Positions 25,354 through 33,828 of a stretch of 49,730 nucleotides of DNA are shown one piece after another. Each line of letters opens with the position of its first letter. Position 1 is the first letter of the stretch. Source of the stretch: Candidatus Eiseniibacteriota bacterium (GTDB lineage Bacteria; Eisenbacteria; RBG-16-71-46; JACRLI01); contig JANXVU010000087.1 in the NCBI GenBank assembly GCA_025351485.1, positions 1-49,730 of the forward strand. Direction: 5' to 3'. The notes under the pieces were generated by a model that was given only the letters and a program-made list of their open reading frames with translations, searched no databases and was not told the origin of the DNA. Made by a program: the position numbers and the translations under genes.

Positions 25354-26349
25354 ATGGACCCCCGAAAGGCTTCCACGGAAGCTCAATTCATGGATGCCCT
25401 GGCCCTCGCTTCCGCCGCGACCCTCGAAGTGGGCGGGCGGGACGCGCTGGCCCAAGGCCTGCTCAGCGCGGCCGTCCGGCCGGGCGCCGCGATTGCGTGC
25501 GCCTTGCTCACGCCGGCCCCCGGCGGTTCCCCCGGGTGGCTCAAGAGCGGCTTCGGGTCCTCCGTGATCCGCATCCGGCCGGGCTCCGACCTGCCCCGGC
25601 TGCGGACCCAGCGCGGCGCGCCTCGGCTGCTGGAAGGCCCCCAGGCCAGCGAATGGATCAGCCGGTTCACCTCCCATCCCGCGCATGCCGTGGAAGCGCC
25701 CCTGCACTCCCGGGGACACCGTCCGGGGAGCCTGGTGCTGGTGTTCCAGCATGCGGCTGCCTGCCTCTCCGATACCGAGAAGCGGTTTTCCTCGACCCTG
25801 GCGGACCTGGCCCTTCTGGGCCTGGAACGCATTCGGTCGGCTCGCCGGCTCCAGCAGGTGGCCACTCGCGACGACCTCACGGACGCCCTGAATTTTCGTT
25901 TCCTGAAGACCGCCCTCAGGAAGGAAATCGAGTCGGCCGGGCGAACCCAGCTGCCCCTCTCGATCATCATGCTGGATGTGGACCACCTGAAGCGCTACAA
26001 CGAGCGGTTCGGGCACATCCGGGGAAGCGAGCTGCTCCGGGATCTGTCCAAGGTTGTCCTCCAGGGGTTGCCCCGGGGCTGCAAGCTGGCCAAGTACGGC
26101 GGGGACGAGTTCGTGATCATCCTGCCGGGTCGCGGGCGCGAAGAGGCCCTGGAGGTGGGGGAGGTCGTCCGCCAGCGGGTCGCGGGGCACGCCTTCGAGC
26201 TGGCCGAGCCAGGCGAGGTCACGGCCAGTTTCGGAGTGGCGGCGTTCCCCGACAACGGCGTCACATCCCGGGACCTGCTGGAAGCCGCCGACCGCGCACT
26301 CTTCTGGGCCAAGAACTCGGGCCGGAACCGGCTTCAGCTGGCGGTGTGA
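25354..26349 (+). CDS. Diguanylate cyclase with GAF-like N-terminal sensor domain (GGDEF)
   Basis: The 331-residue cytoplasmic protein has a ribosome-binding site (AGGAAGGG) before ATG 25354. Residues about 15-165 look like a GAF-type sensor, joined by a helical linker to a GGDEF domain (about 170-331). The DDLTDALNFRFL opening, LDVDHLKRYNERFGH metal/substrate segment and intact GGDEF at 249-253 indicate active c-di-GMP synthesis. The product-inhibition I-site is absent: the positions aligned with RxxD are Pro240 and Cys243. It lies just upstream of the exopolysaccharide operon promoter, and c-di-GMP commonly controls such operons; a functional link is inference. Family assignment is secure, the sensor ligand is unknown. 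Confidence 0.9.
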   Translation: MDPRKASTEAQFMDALALASAATLEVGGRDALAQGLLSAAVRPGAAIACALLTPAPGGSPGWLKSGFGSSVIRIRPGSDLPRLRTQRGAPRLLEGPQASEWISRFTSHPAHAVEAPLHSRGHRPGSLVLVFQHAAACLSDTEKRFSSTLADLALLGLERIRSARRLQQVATRDDLTDALNFRFLKTALRKEIESAGRTQLPLSIIMLDVDHLKRYNERFGHIRGSELLRDLSKVVLQGLPRGCKLAKYGGDEFVIILPGRGREEALEVGEVVRQRVAGHAFELAEPGEVTASFGVAAFPDNGVTSRDLLEAADRALFWAKNSGRNRLQLAV

Positions 26350-26425
26350 CCCCTTGGGGGCAGTTGTCCCCGTGCGCGGTCCACTTCGTCCTCAACTTCC
26401 CCTAAACCCTGTCCGACAAAGCAGA

Positions 26426-26455
26426 TTGACACTCCGAGTCCGGGGTTCCTATACT
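26426..26455 (+). promoter_or_regulatory. Sigma70-type promoter for the exopolysaccharide operon
   Basis: TTGACA at 26426-26431 and TATACT at 26450-26455 are separated by 18 bases. The expected transcript start is about 26462, leaving a leader of about 44 bases to the ATG at 26506. It is one of the strongest promoter matches in the window. Confidence 0.75.
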
Positions 26456-26505
26456 CCCGCCGAGGCAGTTTGGATGCCATTTATCTTATTCCGCAAGGAG
26501 TTGGA

Positions 26506-27471
26506 ATGATTCGACCCCCGGTTCTGCCCCTTCTCGCGGGCCTTCTGATGCTGTTTGCGGCGAACCCTGCGGCAGCGGTTATCTCGCCTCCCGGATCCCC
26601 CGACTACGAACTCGGTTCCGACGACATTCTGCAGATCAACGTGCGACCCCGGGTCGACCTGAACACCCAGGTCACGGTCCTGAGCGACGGCACCATCAAC
26701 CTGCCGTCCGTGGGGGCGATCAAGGCCTCCGGGCTCACGGTGAATCGGCTGTCCCAGGATCTCACGCGGCGCTACGGCCTGTTCGACCGCGACATCACCC
26801 AGGTCACGGTCACCATCCTGGCCTACAACAGCCAGAAGATCTTTCTGCTGGGCGAGGTCACCCGCCCGGGCCACTACAGCTTCCCGGTCATCCCGGGGAT
26901 CTGGGACGTGGTCCGCGAGGGCGGCGGGCCCACGCCCGAAGCCGAGCTGAGCAGCGTCCAGGTGATCCGGGGCGAAGGGGACAAGCGCGAAACCATCAAC
27001 GTGGATCTTGGCGCAGCCATCAATTCCGGCGACTTCAGTGGGCTTCCCAAGCTCCGGCCCGGCGATTCCATCCGTCTTCTCCGAAGGGGCGCCCCGGTTT
27101 CCGCCAAGGACCAGGTCTATGTCATGGGCCAGGTGCGCCTCCCCGGGATCTATCCTTCGCAGACGGCGACCGACGTGATGTCGGCGATCATGTCGGCCGG
27201 CGGGCCCAACGAGGCGGCCGACCTTGGCAGCGTGCTTATCACGCGCCGGAGCGGCGAGAGTAGCCGCACGCTGGAAGTCGACATGGGCCACTACATCGAC
27301 GGGGGCGGCCTCAACTCCAACGTCCTGGTGCGGCCCGGCGATGCGATCACGGTCAATTCCCGGGGGGGGTTCCTGCGCGGTCTCCTGTCGATCAACACGA
27401 TCCTTCCGGTCTTCCAGGCCATCATCTCCTCGATCATCGCGGTGGAGTCCATCCGCGTGGCGCGAAACTAG
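26506..27471 (+). CDS. Wza-type polysaccharide export outer-membrane protein
   Basis: The 321-residue protein starts at ATG 26506 with AAGGAG five bases upstream; a TTG at 26470 is a weaker option. It has a signal peptide (LLAGLLMLFAANPAAA), the polysaccharide biosynthesis/export domain (YELGSDDILQINV to about 120), and two SLBB domains (KIFLLGEVTRPGHYSFP and VYVMGQVRLPGIYPS). No lipobox cysteine is present, unlike E. coli Wza. It would form the outer-membrane exit channel for the polymer. First gene of the exopolysaccharide operon, 18 bases before the chain-length gene. Confidence 0.9.
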   Translation: MIRPPVLPLLAGLLMLFAANPAAAVISPPGSPDYELGSDDILQINVRPRVDLNTQVTVLSDGTINLPSVGAIKASGLTVNRLSQDLTRRYGLFDRDITQVTVTILAYNSQKIFLLGEVTRPGHYSFPVIPGIWDVVREGGGPTPEAELSSVQVIRGEGDKRETINVDLGAAINSGDFSGLPKLRPGDSIRLLRRGAPVSAKDQVYVMGQVRLPGIYPSQTATDVMSAIMSAGGPNEAADLGSVLITRRSGESSRTLEVDMGHYIDGGGLNSNVLVRPGDAITVNSRGGFLRGLLSINTILPVFQAIISSIIAVESIRVARN

Positions 27472-27489
27472 CCGGTCGGCGAAGGACCC

Positions 27490-29148
27490 ATGGAAACCTC
27501 CAGTCATATCGACGCCCAGCAGTACCTGCGGATCTTCTGGAAGCGCAAGAGCCTGTGGCTTCTTCCGCCGGTGGTAATCCTGTGCACGGTGGCCATCGGG
27601 GTGAACCTGATGCCGCCGGTGTACGAGGCCTCCGCGACCATCCAGTACGACGACCGGCCCAACCTCACGCGGCAGTTGCAGGAGCTCACCGGCATGGGCA
27701 ACCAGGGCGGCCGGAGCGACGAGCTTGCCCAGCAGCGCACCATGGACATGATCGCGACCCTGAAGTCGCGCCAGTTCCTGGAAGGCGTGGTTCGCACCCT
27801 GCGCCTGAACGAAGATCCTGGCGCGGTGGAAGAGGGCCGAAAGATCCACGAGAAGCGCCCGGAGATCGCGGCCGAGGAAGCCACCATGCAGGTGCTGGTG
27901 ATGCGCCTGCGCCAGCGCCTCAGCGTGGAGCCGACCGGGTACACGGTTTTTCGGGTGGTGGTCCGGGACAACTACCCCGAGAATGCCCAGCTCCTGGCCA
28001 AGTGGGTGTCTCAGCTCTTCGTGGACCAGACCCGGGGAGGCTTCACCAACCAGATCCGCGTGGCCGGAGATTTCAGCACCGAGGAGATGGCCGGGTACGA
28101 GAAGAAGCTGCGCGCCTCGGAGGACGCCCTGCGTTCCTTCCAGGAGACCATGCTCGGGCGCCAGCTCGCCTCCAACCCGGTGGGCGAGAAGTCCCGCGAC
28201 CAGGCCCGCTCGCTGATTCGCCAGGCCGCCGAAGAAATGTCCGATTTCGCACGGCAACGGGCCGCGATTGCGCCCGCAGCCCGCCTGAGCGACAAGGTGG
28301 AAGCCGCCCTGATCCACTCGGGCAACCTGCCTGCGCTGAGCGACCAGCTCAACCGAGCCGAGGTCGACCTGGGAGTGCAACTCCTGGACAAGCCCCAGTC
28401 CGATGTCGCGGTGGTGGCCCAGAAGGACCGGGTCGGGAACGCCCGCCAGCAGGTCTACGACGCGCTGACGGCCGCCGCGGCGGTCCGGTTTCCCAACGCG
28501 ACGCCCACCGAGCAGGCGGACATGCGGGACTTTTACTACGCCATGCTGCAGGAGGGCTCGGTCCGCGCCCGCCACGACAGGCTGCAGACCTACCTGACCG
28601 AATACGAGCGCAACTTCCGCGAGTCGCCGCGCGCCCAACTGGAGCTGGATCGCCTGCGCCAGGAAGTGGACAACAACCGCAAGCTGCTGGAGGCCTTCCG
28701 CAGCCAGTCCATCAGCAGCCAGATCTCGCAGAAGGTGGACGCGACCAGCCTTGGCGTGAAGGTCAACATCCTGGATCCTCCGACCCGCCCGATCACTCCG
28801 GTCAGCCCCGACAAGCCGCGGATGTTCCTGTTTGCGCTCATCCTGGGGCCGTTGCTCGGCTTTGGCGCGGTGTTCATGTCCGAATACATGGACACTTCCT
28901 ACCGCAACGTCGAGGAGATCGAGGCGGAGCTCGGCGTTCCCGTGGTGGGCACCATGCCGCGCCCATCGCCCGGGAGAGGCGCCATAGCCGCCAAGCACCA
29001 TCGCTGGGTGCCGATCACGGTTTCCGCGGCCGTCGCGGTCACGGTGGTGTTCTTCGCCCTGAAGCTGACCGTCCTGCCGGAACTCGGAATGGCGCGCCAA
29101 TCCGCGCGCGCCACCGATCCGGGCGCCGCCGCCCAACCGAGGCATTGA
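27490..29148 (+). CDS. Wzz/GumC-type polysaccharide co-polymerase (chain-length regulator)
   Basis: The 552-residue inner-membrane protein begins QQYLRIFWKRKSLWLLPP, leading into the first membrane helix, and the second helix follows DKPRMFLFALILGPLLGFG near residue 440. The large periplasmic region between them is coiled coil (for example LELDRLRQEVDNNRKLLEAF). A third hydrophobic stretch near residue 515 (ITVSAAVAVTVVFFALKL) is unusual. The protein lacks a kinase domain; the kinase is the separate next gene, three bases downstream, as in PCP-2b systems of Gram-positives and many environmental bacteria. Confidence 0.88.
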   Translation: METSSHIDAQQYLRIFWKRKSLWLLPPVVILCTVAIGVNLMPPVYEASATIQYDDRPNLTRQLQELTGMGNQGGRSDELAQQRTMDMIATLKSRQFLEGVVRTLRLNEDPGAVEEGRKIHEKRPEIAAEEATMQVLVMRLRQRLSVEPTGYTVFRVVVRDNYPENAQLLAKWVSQLFVDQTRGGFTNQIRVAGDFSTEEMAGYEKKLRASEDALRSFQETMLGRQLASNPVGEKSRDQARSLIRQAAEEMSDFARQRAAIAPAARLSDKVEAALIHSGNLPALSDQLNRAEVDLGVQLLDKPQSDVAVVAQKDRVGNARQQVYDALTAAAAVRFPNATPTEQADMRDFYYAMLQEGSVRARHDRLQTYLTEYERNFRESPRAQLELDRLRQEVDNNRKLLEAFRSQSISSQISQKVDATSLGVKVNILDPPTRPITPVSPDKPRMFLFALILGPLLGFGAVFMSEYMDTSYRNVEEIEAELGVPVVGTMPRPSPGRGAIAAKHHRWVPITVSAAVAVTVVFFALKLTVLPELGMARQSARATDPGAAAQPRH

Positions 29149-29151
29149 GAT

Positions 29152-29892
29152 ATGGCCGCCATCGCCGCTCCGAAGAGCATTTTCGAGACCTTTGACGCCG
29201 AGTCGCCCATGGCGACCGAATTCCGTCGCCTGTTCGTGCGAATGAAGCGGCTGGCCGGGGAACAGGGCGTCCGGTCGCTGATGATCACGAGTTCCCAGCG
29301 CGACGAGGGCAAGACCACCGCCGCCTCGCACCTGGCGCTCACCGCGGCCCGCTACGGGAACAAGCCCGTGGTGCTTGTCGATTTCGACCTCCGGCGCCCA
29401 CGTATCCACCAGGTGATGGGGCTGCCGCAAAAGGGGGGCGTGGCCGACGTGCTGCGCGGGCAGATCCCGCTCGAAGAGGCTCTGAAGAGCACGCCGCTCG
29501 ACAACCTGACCGTACTGACCAGCGGGAGATCCATGAATTCGCCGTCGGGACTGCTGGATTCGCCCGCGACCCAAGCCCTGCTGGAAGGGCTGCGCGCCCG
29601 CTTCGACCTGGTGATCGTGGACGCGCCGCCGGTGATTCCAGTGACCGATCCGATGCTGATCGCACCGCAGGTGGACGCCACCCTGCTGGTGGTGATGGCC
29701 GGCGAGGTGCCGCGCGCGGTGGTAAAGCGGGCGGCAGGCATGATCCGGGATTCCGGGGCGCGGCTGCTCGGAGTGGTGGTCAACAACCTTGATGAAGTTC
29801 TGCCGTACTACTACGACTACACGTACTACGGTTACGAATCCACGTCACCGCCTCCGGCCGCTCCTCCGGCCGCAGGCAAGGAGCCGCGTTGA
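29152..29892 (+). CDS. CpsD/CapB-type tyrosine autokinase (BY-kinase)
   Basis: The 246-residue cytoplasmic protein is an ATP-binding BY-kinase. The Walker A region is SSQRDEGKTT (47-56), with Asp where Gly is usual; Walker A' is VLVDFDLRRP (about 74-83), and Walker B is LVIVDAPPV. A C-terminal tyrosine cluster (LPYYYDYTYYGY) is the autophosphorylation site typical of the family. It would pair with the preceding Wzz-like protein to control chain length. It overlaps the downstream dehydrogenase gene by four bases. Confidence 0.9.
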   Translation: MAAIAAPKSIFETFDAESPMATEFRRLFVRMKRLAGEQGVRSLMITSSQRDEGKTTAASHLALTAARYGNKPVVLVDFDLRRPRIHQVMGLPQKGGVADVLRGQIPLEEALKSTPLDNLTVLTSGRSMNSPSGLLDSPATQALLEGLRARFDLVIVDAPPVIPVTDPMLIAPQVDATLLVVMAGEVPRAVVKRAAGMIRDSGARLLGVVVNNLDEVLPYYYDYTYYGYESTSPPPAAPPAAGKEPR

Positions 29893-31184
29893 ATCTCGAA
29901 GATAAGATCAAGAATCGGAGTGCCACCCTGGGCGTGATCGGGCTCGGGTACGTGGGCCTGCCGCTCGCCGTGGAGATGGGCAAGGCCGGATTCCACGTGC
30001 ACGGCGTGGACGTGGACGCGCGCAAGGTCAAGGAACTGATGAGCGGCAGGTCCTACGTGAAGGACGTGTCGTCCAAGGACGTGGCGGCCCTGGTGAAGTC
30101 CGGCCACTTCAAGGCGCACACGGAATTCTCGGTGCTGCGGCGGTGCGACACGGTCAACATCTGTGTGCCCACGCCGCTTCGCAAGACCAAGGACCCGGAC
30201 GTCTCCTATATCGTGGCGGCCGTGGACCAGATTGTAAAATACCTGCACAAGGGCCAACTCATCATCCTGGAGAGCACCACCTACCCGGGGACCACGGACG
30301 AATTGATCCTGCCCCGGCTCGAAGAGCGCGGATTCAAGGTGGGGCGAGACTTCTTCCTGGCGTTCTCGCCCGAGCGCGTGGATCCGGGCAATCCGCAGTT
30401 CAACACCAAGAACATTCCGAAGGTGGTGGGGGGCGTGACCCCGGCCTGCACGCGAACCGCCGTGACTCTTTACAAACAGACGCTCAGCCGCGTGATCCCG
30501 GTGTCGTCCACCCGGGTGGCCGAGATGGTCAAGCTGCTCGAGAACACCTTCCGCAGCGTGAACATCGGCCTGGTGAACGAGATCGCCCTGATGAGCGACC
30601 GCATGGGCCTGGACGTGTGGGAAGTGATCGACGCCGCCGCTACCAAGCCGTTCGGATTCATGCCGTTCTATCCGGGGCCCGGGCTGGGCGGTCACTGCAT
30701 CCCGATCGACCCGTTCTACCTTTCCTGGAAGGCCCGCGAAAGCGGCTTCGAGTGCCGTTTCATCGAGCTCGCCGGCCAGGTGAACGGACAGATGCCGCAC
30801 CACGTGGTGGACAAGGTGGCCTCCGCGCTCAACCAGAAGAAGCGGAGCATCAACGGCTCGAACGTGCTGGTGGTGGGCGTGGCCTACAAGAACGACATCG
30901 ACGACGTGCGGGAGTCCCCGGCGCTGGACATCATCGAGCTGTTGCACCGGCGCGGCGCCAAGGTCTCGTACCACGACCCGTTCGTGAAGTCGATCGAGAT
31001 CAACGGCGGGACCATGCGCAGCAAACCGCTCTCCGCCGCCACGCTCAAGGGCTATCACTGCGCCGTGGTGGTCACCGCCCACAAGGGGCTGGACTATGAC
31101 CTCATCTTGAAGAAGGTCCCGGTGGTCGTGGACAGCCGCAACGCCTACAAGGGCCGCAAGGCCGCCAACCTGGTTCGCCTCTAA
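29889..31184 (+). CDS. UDP-N-acetylhexosamine 6-dehydrogenase (WbpA/WecC type)
   Basis: The 431-residue enzyme would oxidise a UDP-HexNAc to its uronic acid with NAD. The start is TTG 29889 overlapping the kinase stop. The NAD site is VIGLGYVGLPLA (16-27), the catalytic cysteine is Cys270 in GPGLGGHCIPIDPFYLSWK, and the C-terminal domain has VLVVGVAYKNDIDDVRESPA. The PFYLSWK segment favours UDP-GlcNAc/UDP-ManNAc over UDP-glucose. It precedes an epimerase gene, as in WbpA-WbpP and Vi-antigen TviB-TviC pairs that make UDP-GalNAcA. Confidence 0.88.
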   Translation: MNLEDKIKNRSATLGVIGLGYVGLPLAVEMGKAGFHVHGVDVDARKVKELMSGRSYVKDVSSKDVAALVKSGHFKAHTEFSVLRRCDTVNICVPTPLRKTKDPDVSYIVAAVDQIVKYLHKGQLIILESTTYPGTTDELILPRLEERGFKVGRDFFLAFSPERVDPGNPQFNTKNIPKVVGGVTPACTRTAVTLYKQTLSRVIPVSSTRVAEMVKLLENTFRSVNIGLVNEIALMSDRMGLDVWEVIDAAATKPFGFMPFYPGPGLGGHCIPIDPFYLSWKARESGFECRFIELAGQVNGQMPHHVVDKVASALNQKKRSINGSNVLVVGVAYKNDIDDVRESPALDIIELLHRRGAKVSYHDPFVKSIEINGGTMRSKPLSAATLKGYHCAVVVTAHKGLDYDLILKKVPVVVDSRNAYKGRKAANLVRL

Positions 31185-31193
31185 GGGGACGCC

Positions 31194-32159
31194 GTGAGCA
31201 AGCGATACCTGGTCACCGGCGGGGCCGGATTCATCGGCTCGAACATCGTGGAGCGGTTGCTGGAGAACGGCGACTGGGTCCGGGTGCTCGACAACTTCTC
31301 GACCGGGCGGCGGTCCAACCTGGACTTCGTCCTCCAGCGCCCCGGATTCCAGGCCCGCTTCGATCTGCTCGAGGCCGATCTGCGTGACCTCGAGGCCTGC
31401 CGCAAGGCGGTCGCCGGGGTGGATGTGGTGTTCCACCAGGCGGCGCTCCCCTCGGTGCAGCGTTCCGTGGAAGACCCCGGCGCCTCCCACGCGGTGAATG
31501 CCACCGGATCCCTGAATCTGCTGGTGGCCGCCCGCGAAGCGGGGGTGAAACGCCTCGTTTACGCCAGTTCCTCGTCGGTCTACGGCGACAACCCGGCGCT
31601 CCCCAAGCTCGAGAGTCACTCCACGCGTCCCTTGAGCCCCTACGCGGTGGCCAAGCTGGCAGCCGAGCACTATGTCCGGAGCTTCCACGAAGTGTACGGA
31701 TTCGAAGGGGTCGCCCTGCGGTACTTCAATGTGTTCGGTCCGAGGCAGAACCCCGACTCCCAGTATGCGGCCGTCATTCCGAGGTTCATCCGAAGCGTGA
31801 TGCGCGGGGAGACCGTGGATATATTTGGAGACGGCGAACAGTCGCGCGACTTCACCTACATCGAGAACGTGGTCCAGGCTAACCTCAAGGCCTCGGTCGC
31901 TCCCGGAGCGCCCGGAAAGGTGTTCAACATCGCCTGCGGCGGACGGGTCTCCCTCAACGAGCTCCTGGCCATGCTCGGCCGCGTGCTGGGCACGCCGGCC
32001 CAGGCCCGCTACCTGGCCCCGCGCATCGGCGACATCAAGCATTCCCAGGCGGACATCGGGCTCGCCGAACGGGAGCTCGGGTTCCGTTGTGAAGTCTCCA
32101 TCGAGGAGGGGCTCCGGCGCACGGTGGAGCATTTCCAGAGTCTCTCGAGAGCTTCCTGA
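31194..32159 (+). CDS. NAD-dependent nucleotide-sugar epimerase (SDR, WbpP/TviC or GalE-like)
   Basis: The 321-residue enzyme starts at GTG 31194. The Rossmann motif is VTGGAGFIGSN at the N-terminus, the active site is Tyr150-x-x-x-Lys154 in SPYAVAKLAAE with ASSSSVYGD before it, and NVFGPRQNPDSQYAAVIP is typical of UDP-GlcNAc/GlcNAcA 4-epimerases. It probably supplies an epimerised HexNAc or HexNAcA together with the upstream dehydrogenase. Exact substrate is not decided by sequence. A gap of 193 bases follows. Confidence 0.87.
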   Translation: MSKRYLVTGGAGFIGSNIVERLLENGDWVRVLDNFSTGRRSNLDFVLQRPGFQARFDLLEADLRDLEACRKAVAGVDVVFHQAALPSVQRSVEDPGASHAVNATGSLNLLVAAREAGVKRLVYASSSSVYGDNPALPKLESHSTRPLSPYAVAKLAAEHYVRSFHEVYGFEGVALRYFNVFGPRQNPDSQYAAVIPRFIRSVMRGETVDIFGDGEQSRDFTYIENVVQANLKASVAPGAPGKVFNIACGGRVSLNELLAMLGRVLGTPAQARYLAPRIGDIKHSQADIGLAERELGFRCEVSIEEGLRRTVEHFQSLSRAS

Positions 32160-32236
32160 TTCCGAAGGCCCCGGAAGTGGCCAGCATGATTCCCTTCAAT
32201 TCCAGAATGACCCAGGGCGAGCTCTGGACGGCAGAC

Positions 32237-32279
32237 ACCCGGACGGTTGCAGTCTCGAGCCGCCCGGGTTCTGAGTTTT
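32237..32279 (+). terminator. Possible attenuator or weak terminator inside the exopolysaccharide operon
   Basis: Arms 32237-32248 (ACCCGGACGGTT) and 32258-32269 (AGCCGCCCGGGT) pair with one mismatch and one G-T pair around a 9-base loop, and TTTT occurs at 32276-32279 after seven intervening bases. The T run is displaced, so termination would be partial. It lies in the only sizeable gap of the operon. Confidence 0.35.
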
Positions 32280-32352
32280 GGGAGGCTGGGCCTCTGCGCC
32301 CTGCCGGGGAGCCCGCGCGCCGCGCGATGGATCTTCGGACGGACGCCCGCCG

Positions 32353-33828
32353 GTGAGCCTTTCGCTCCGGATGGCGCGCCATTCGCTGGTCTATGGCGCG
32401 AGCATCCTGGCCACCCAGGCGCTCGGCTTCCTGATGATCCCGATCTACACCCGGGCGATGCCGCCGCGCGATTACGGGGCCCTGGAGATCCTGGGGCGCA
32501 CGTCCGAGGTGTTGGGAATCTTCGTCATGGCCGGGCTTCGGCTGGCGGTGGTGCGCTTCGTCCAGGACCCGATATTCTCCCGGGAGCGGGGACGGGTGGT
32601 GGGAAGCGCGCTGTGGATCATGTTCGGGATGGGCCTGGTGTTCCTGGGCTCGCTGGTGTTGGGCGCGGAACTCGTGGCCACGCAGCTCCTGCACAATCCC
32701 GGCTTGGCCTGGGCGGTCCGCCTGATGGCGGCCGGTTCGTTCTTCGATCTCATGTGCGTGCTGCCGATGGCGCTGCTGCAGGCGGACCAGAAGTCGGTGA
32801 CGTTCGCCAAGTTCAATCTGCTTCGCTTCAGCGTGGGACTGGGCCTGAATCTGCTCATGGTCGCCTGGTTCCACATGGGTCTCAAGGGAATCCTGCTCTC
32901 CACGATCGGTTCCGCGGGCACCCTCATGGTGATCTTGCAACCAAAGATGTGGCTGAGGGAACGGCCGACCCCGGATGCCGGGCTGGCTCGCCAGTTGCTG
33001 AAATTCGGCCTTCCGTTCGTGCCCGGAGGCTTGTTTCTGTTCGTGCTGAACAACGGGGATCGATATTTCCTGGCCCGCCTGGCGACCCCGGCCGAAGTGG
33101 GGCTGTATGCCCTGGGCTATAAGCTGGGGATGCTGGTCATGTACCTCTTCGTCGAGCCGGTGTCCATGAACTGGAGCGCGATGATGGTGGAAATCCATTC
33201 CCGCAGGGACGGTCCGGAGGTCTTCAGCCGGATGTTCACGTTCATCGCGGCGGCGTACCTGTGCGGGGGAGCGGCGTTTTCGCTGATCGCCCCGATGCTC
33301 CTGCCCTTCGTGGTGGGCCCGGCGTACCTCCCGGCCGGCGGCCTGATCCCCTGGGTGTGCCTGGGTTACTTCTTCTGGGCCTGTTCGTTGTTCCTGGATA
33401 CACCGTTCTACCTGGCCCGCAAGACCGGGGCAAAACCTTTCCTGCTGGGAGCCGCCGCCGCGGTGAACCTATCGCTCTACGCTCTCCTGATTCCCCGCTA
33501 CGGCATGTATGGCGCGGCCTGGGCGACGATTCTTTCGTTCGCCTTCTTTGCGGGCCTCACGTGGTGGTTTGCCCGCCGCCACCTGAACATTCCCTATGCC
33601 TGGGGACGGCTCGCCATGGCTCTCGGGATGGCCGGCGCCGCGGTGGTGGCCGGCGTGCTGGCTCCGGTGGCGCAGGGCTGGCAGCACTGGGCTCTGCGAA
33701 GCGCGATTGCGATCGTTCTGCCCATGGTCGTGTGGCGGGTCACGTTTTCGGAGTTGGAGCGAGGTACCGTCCGGCGGGCTCTCCAGGGGCTGCTCCGGCC
33801 CCCCTCCGAGGCCGGGCATGGAGCCTAG
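32353..33828 (+). CDS. Wzx-type polysaccharide flippase (MATE/oligosaccharidyl-lipid superfamily)
   Basis: The product is about 491 residues from GTG 32353 (MATG 32371 is an alternative; a longer frame to 32278 is non-membranous and unlikely). It has about 12-14 predicted membrane helices, opening MARHSLVYGASILATQALGF, the standard N-terminus of O-antigen flippases. It would translocate lipid-linked repeat units to the periplasmic face. The stop overlaps the next gene by 11 bases. Confidence 0.87.
   Translation: MSLSLRMARHSLVYGASILATQALGFLMIPIYTRAMPPRDYGALEILGRTSEVLGIFVMAGLRLAVVRFVQDPIFSRERGRVVGSALWIMFGMGLVFLGSLVLGAELVATQLLHNPGLAWAVRLMAAGSFFDLMCVLPMALLQADQKSVTFAKFNLLRFSVGLGLNLLMVAWFHMGLKGILLSTIGSAGTLMVILQPKMWLRERPTPDAGLARQLLKFGLPFVPGGLFLFVLNNGDRYFLARLATPAEVGLYALGYKLGMLVMYLFVEPVSMNWSAMMVEIHSRRDGPEVFSRMFTFIAAAYLCGGAAFSLIAPMLLPFVVGPAYLPAGGLIPWVCLGYFFWACSLFLDTPFYLARKTGAKPFLLGAAAAVNLSLYALLIPRYGMYGAAWATILSFAFFAGLTWWFARRHLNIPYAWGRLAMALGMAGAAVVAGVLAPVAQGWQHWALRSAIAIVLPMVVWRVTFSELERGTVRRALQGLLRPPSEAGHGA

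Noticed and set aside
26356-26371. Short GC hairpin after the diguanylate cyclase gene
   Set aside because: Six pairs with a tetraloop but no following T run; too weak to call a terminator.
26449-29574. A 1,041-codon open frame on the minus strand opposite the Wza and Wzz genes
   Set aside because: It is a GC-driven antisense shadow: its sequence is biased in composition (His, Gly, Arg, Val rich), with no domain, while the plus strand encodes three clear families.
29832-32132. A 766-codon minus-strand frame opposite the dehydrogenase and epimerase genes
   Set aside because: Same composition-driven shadow; both plus-strand genes have complete active-site motifs.
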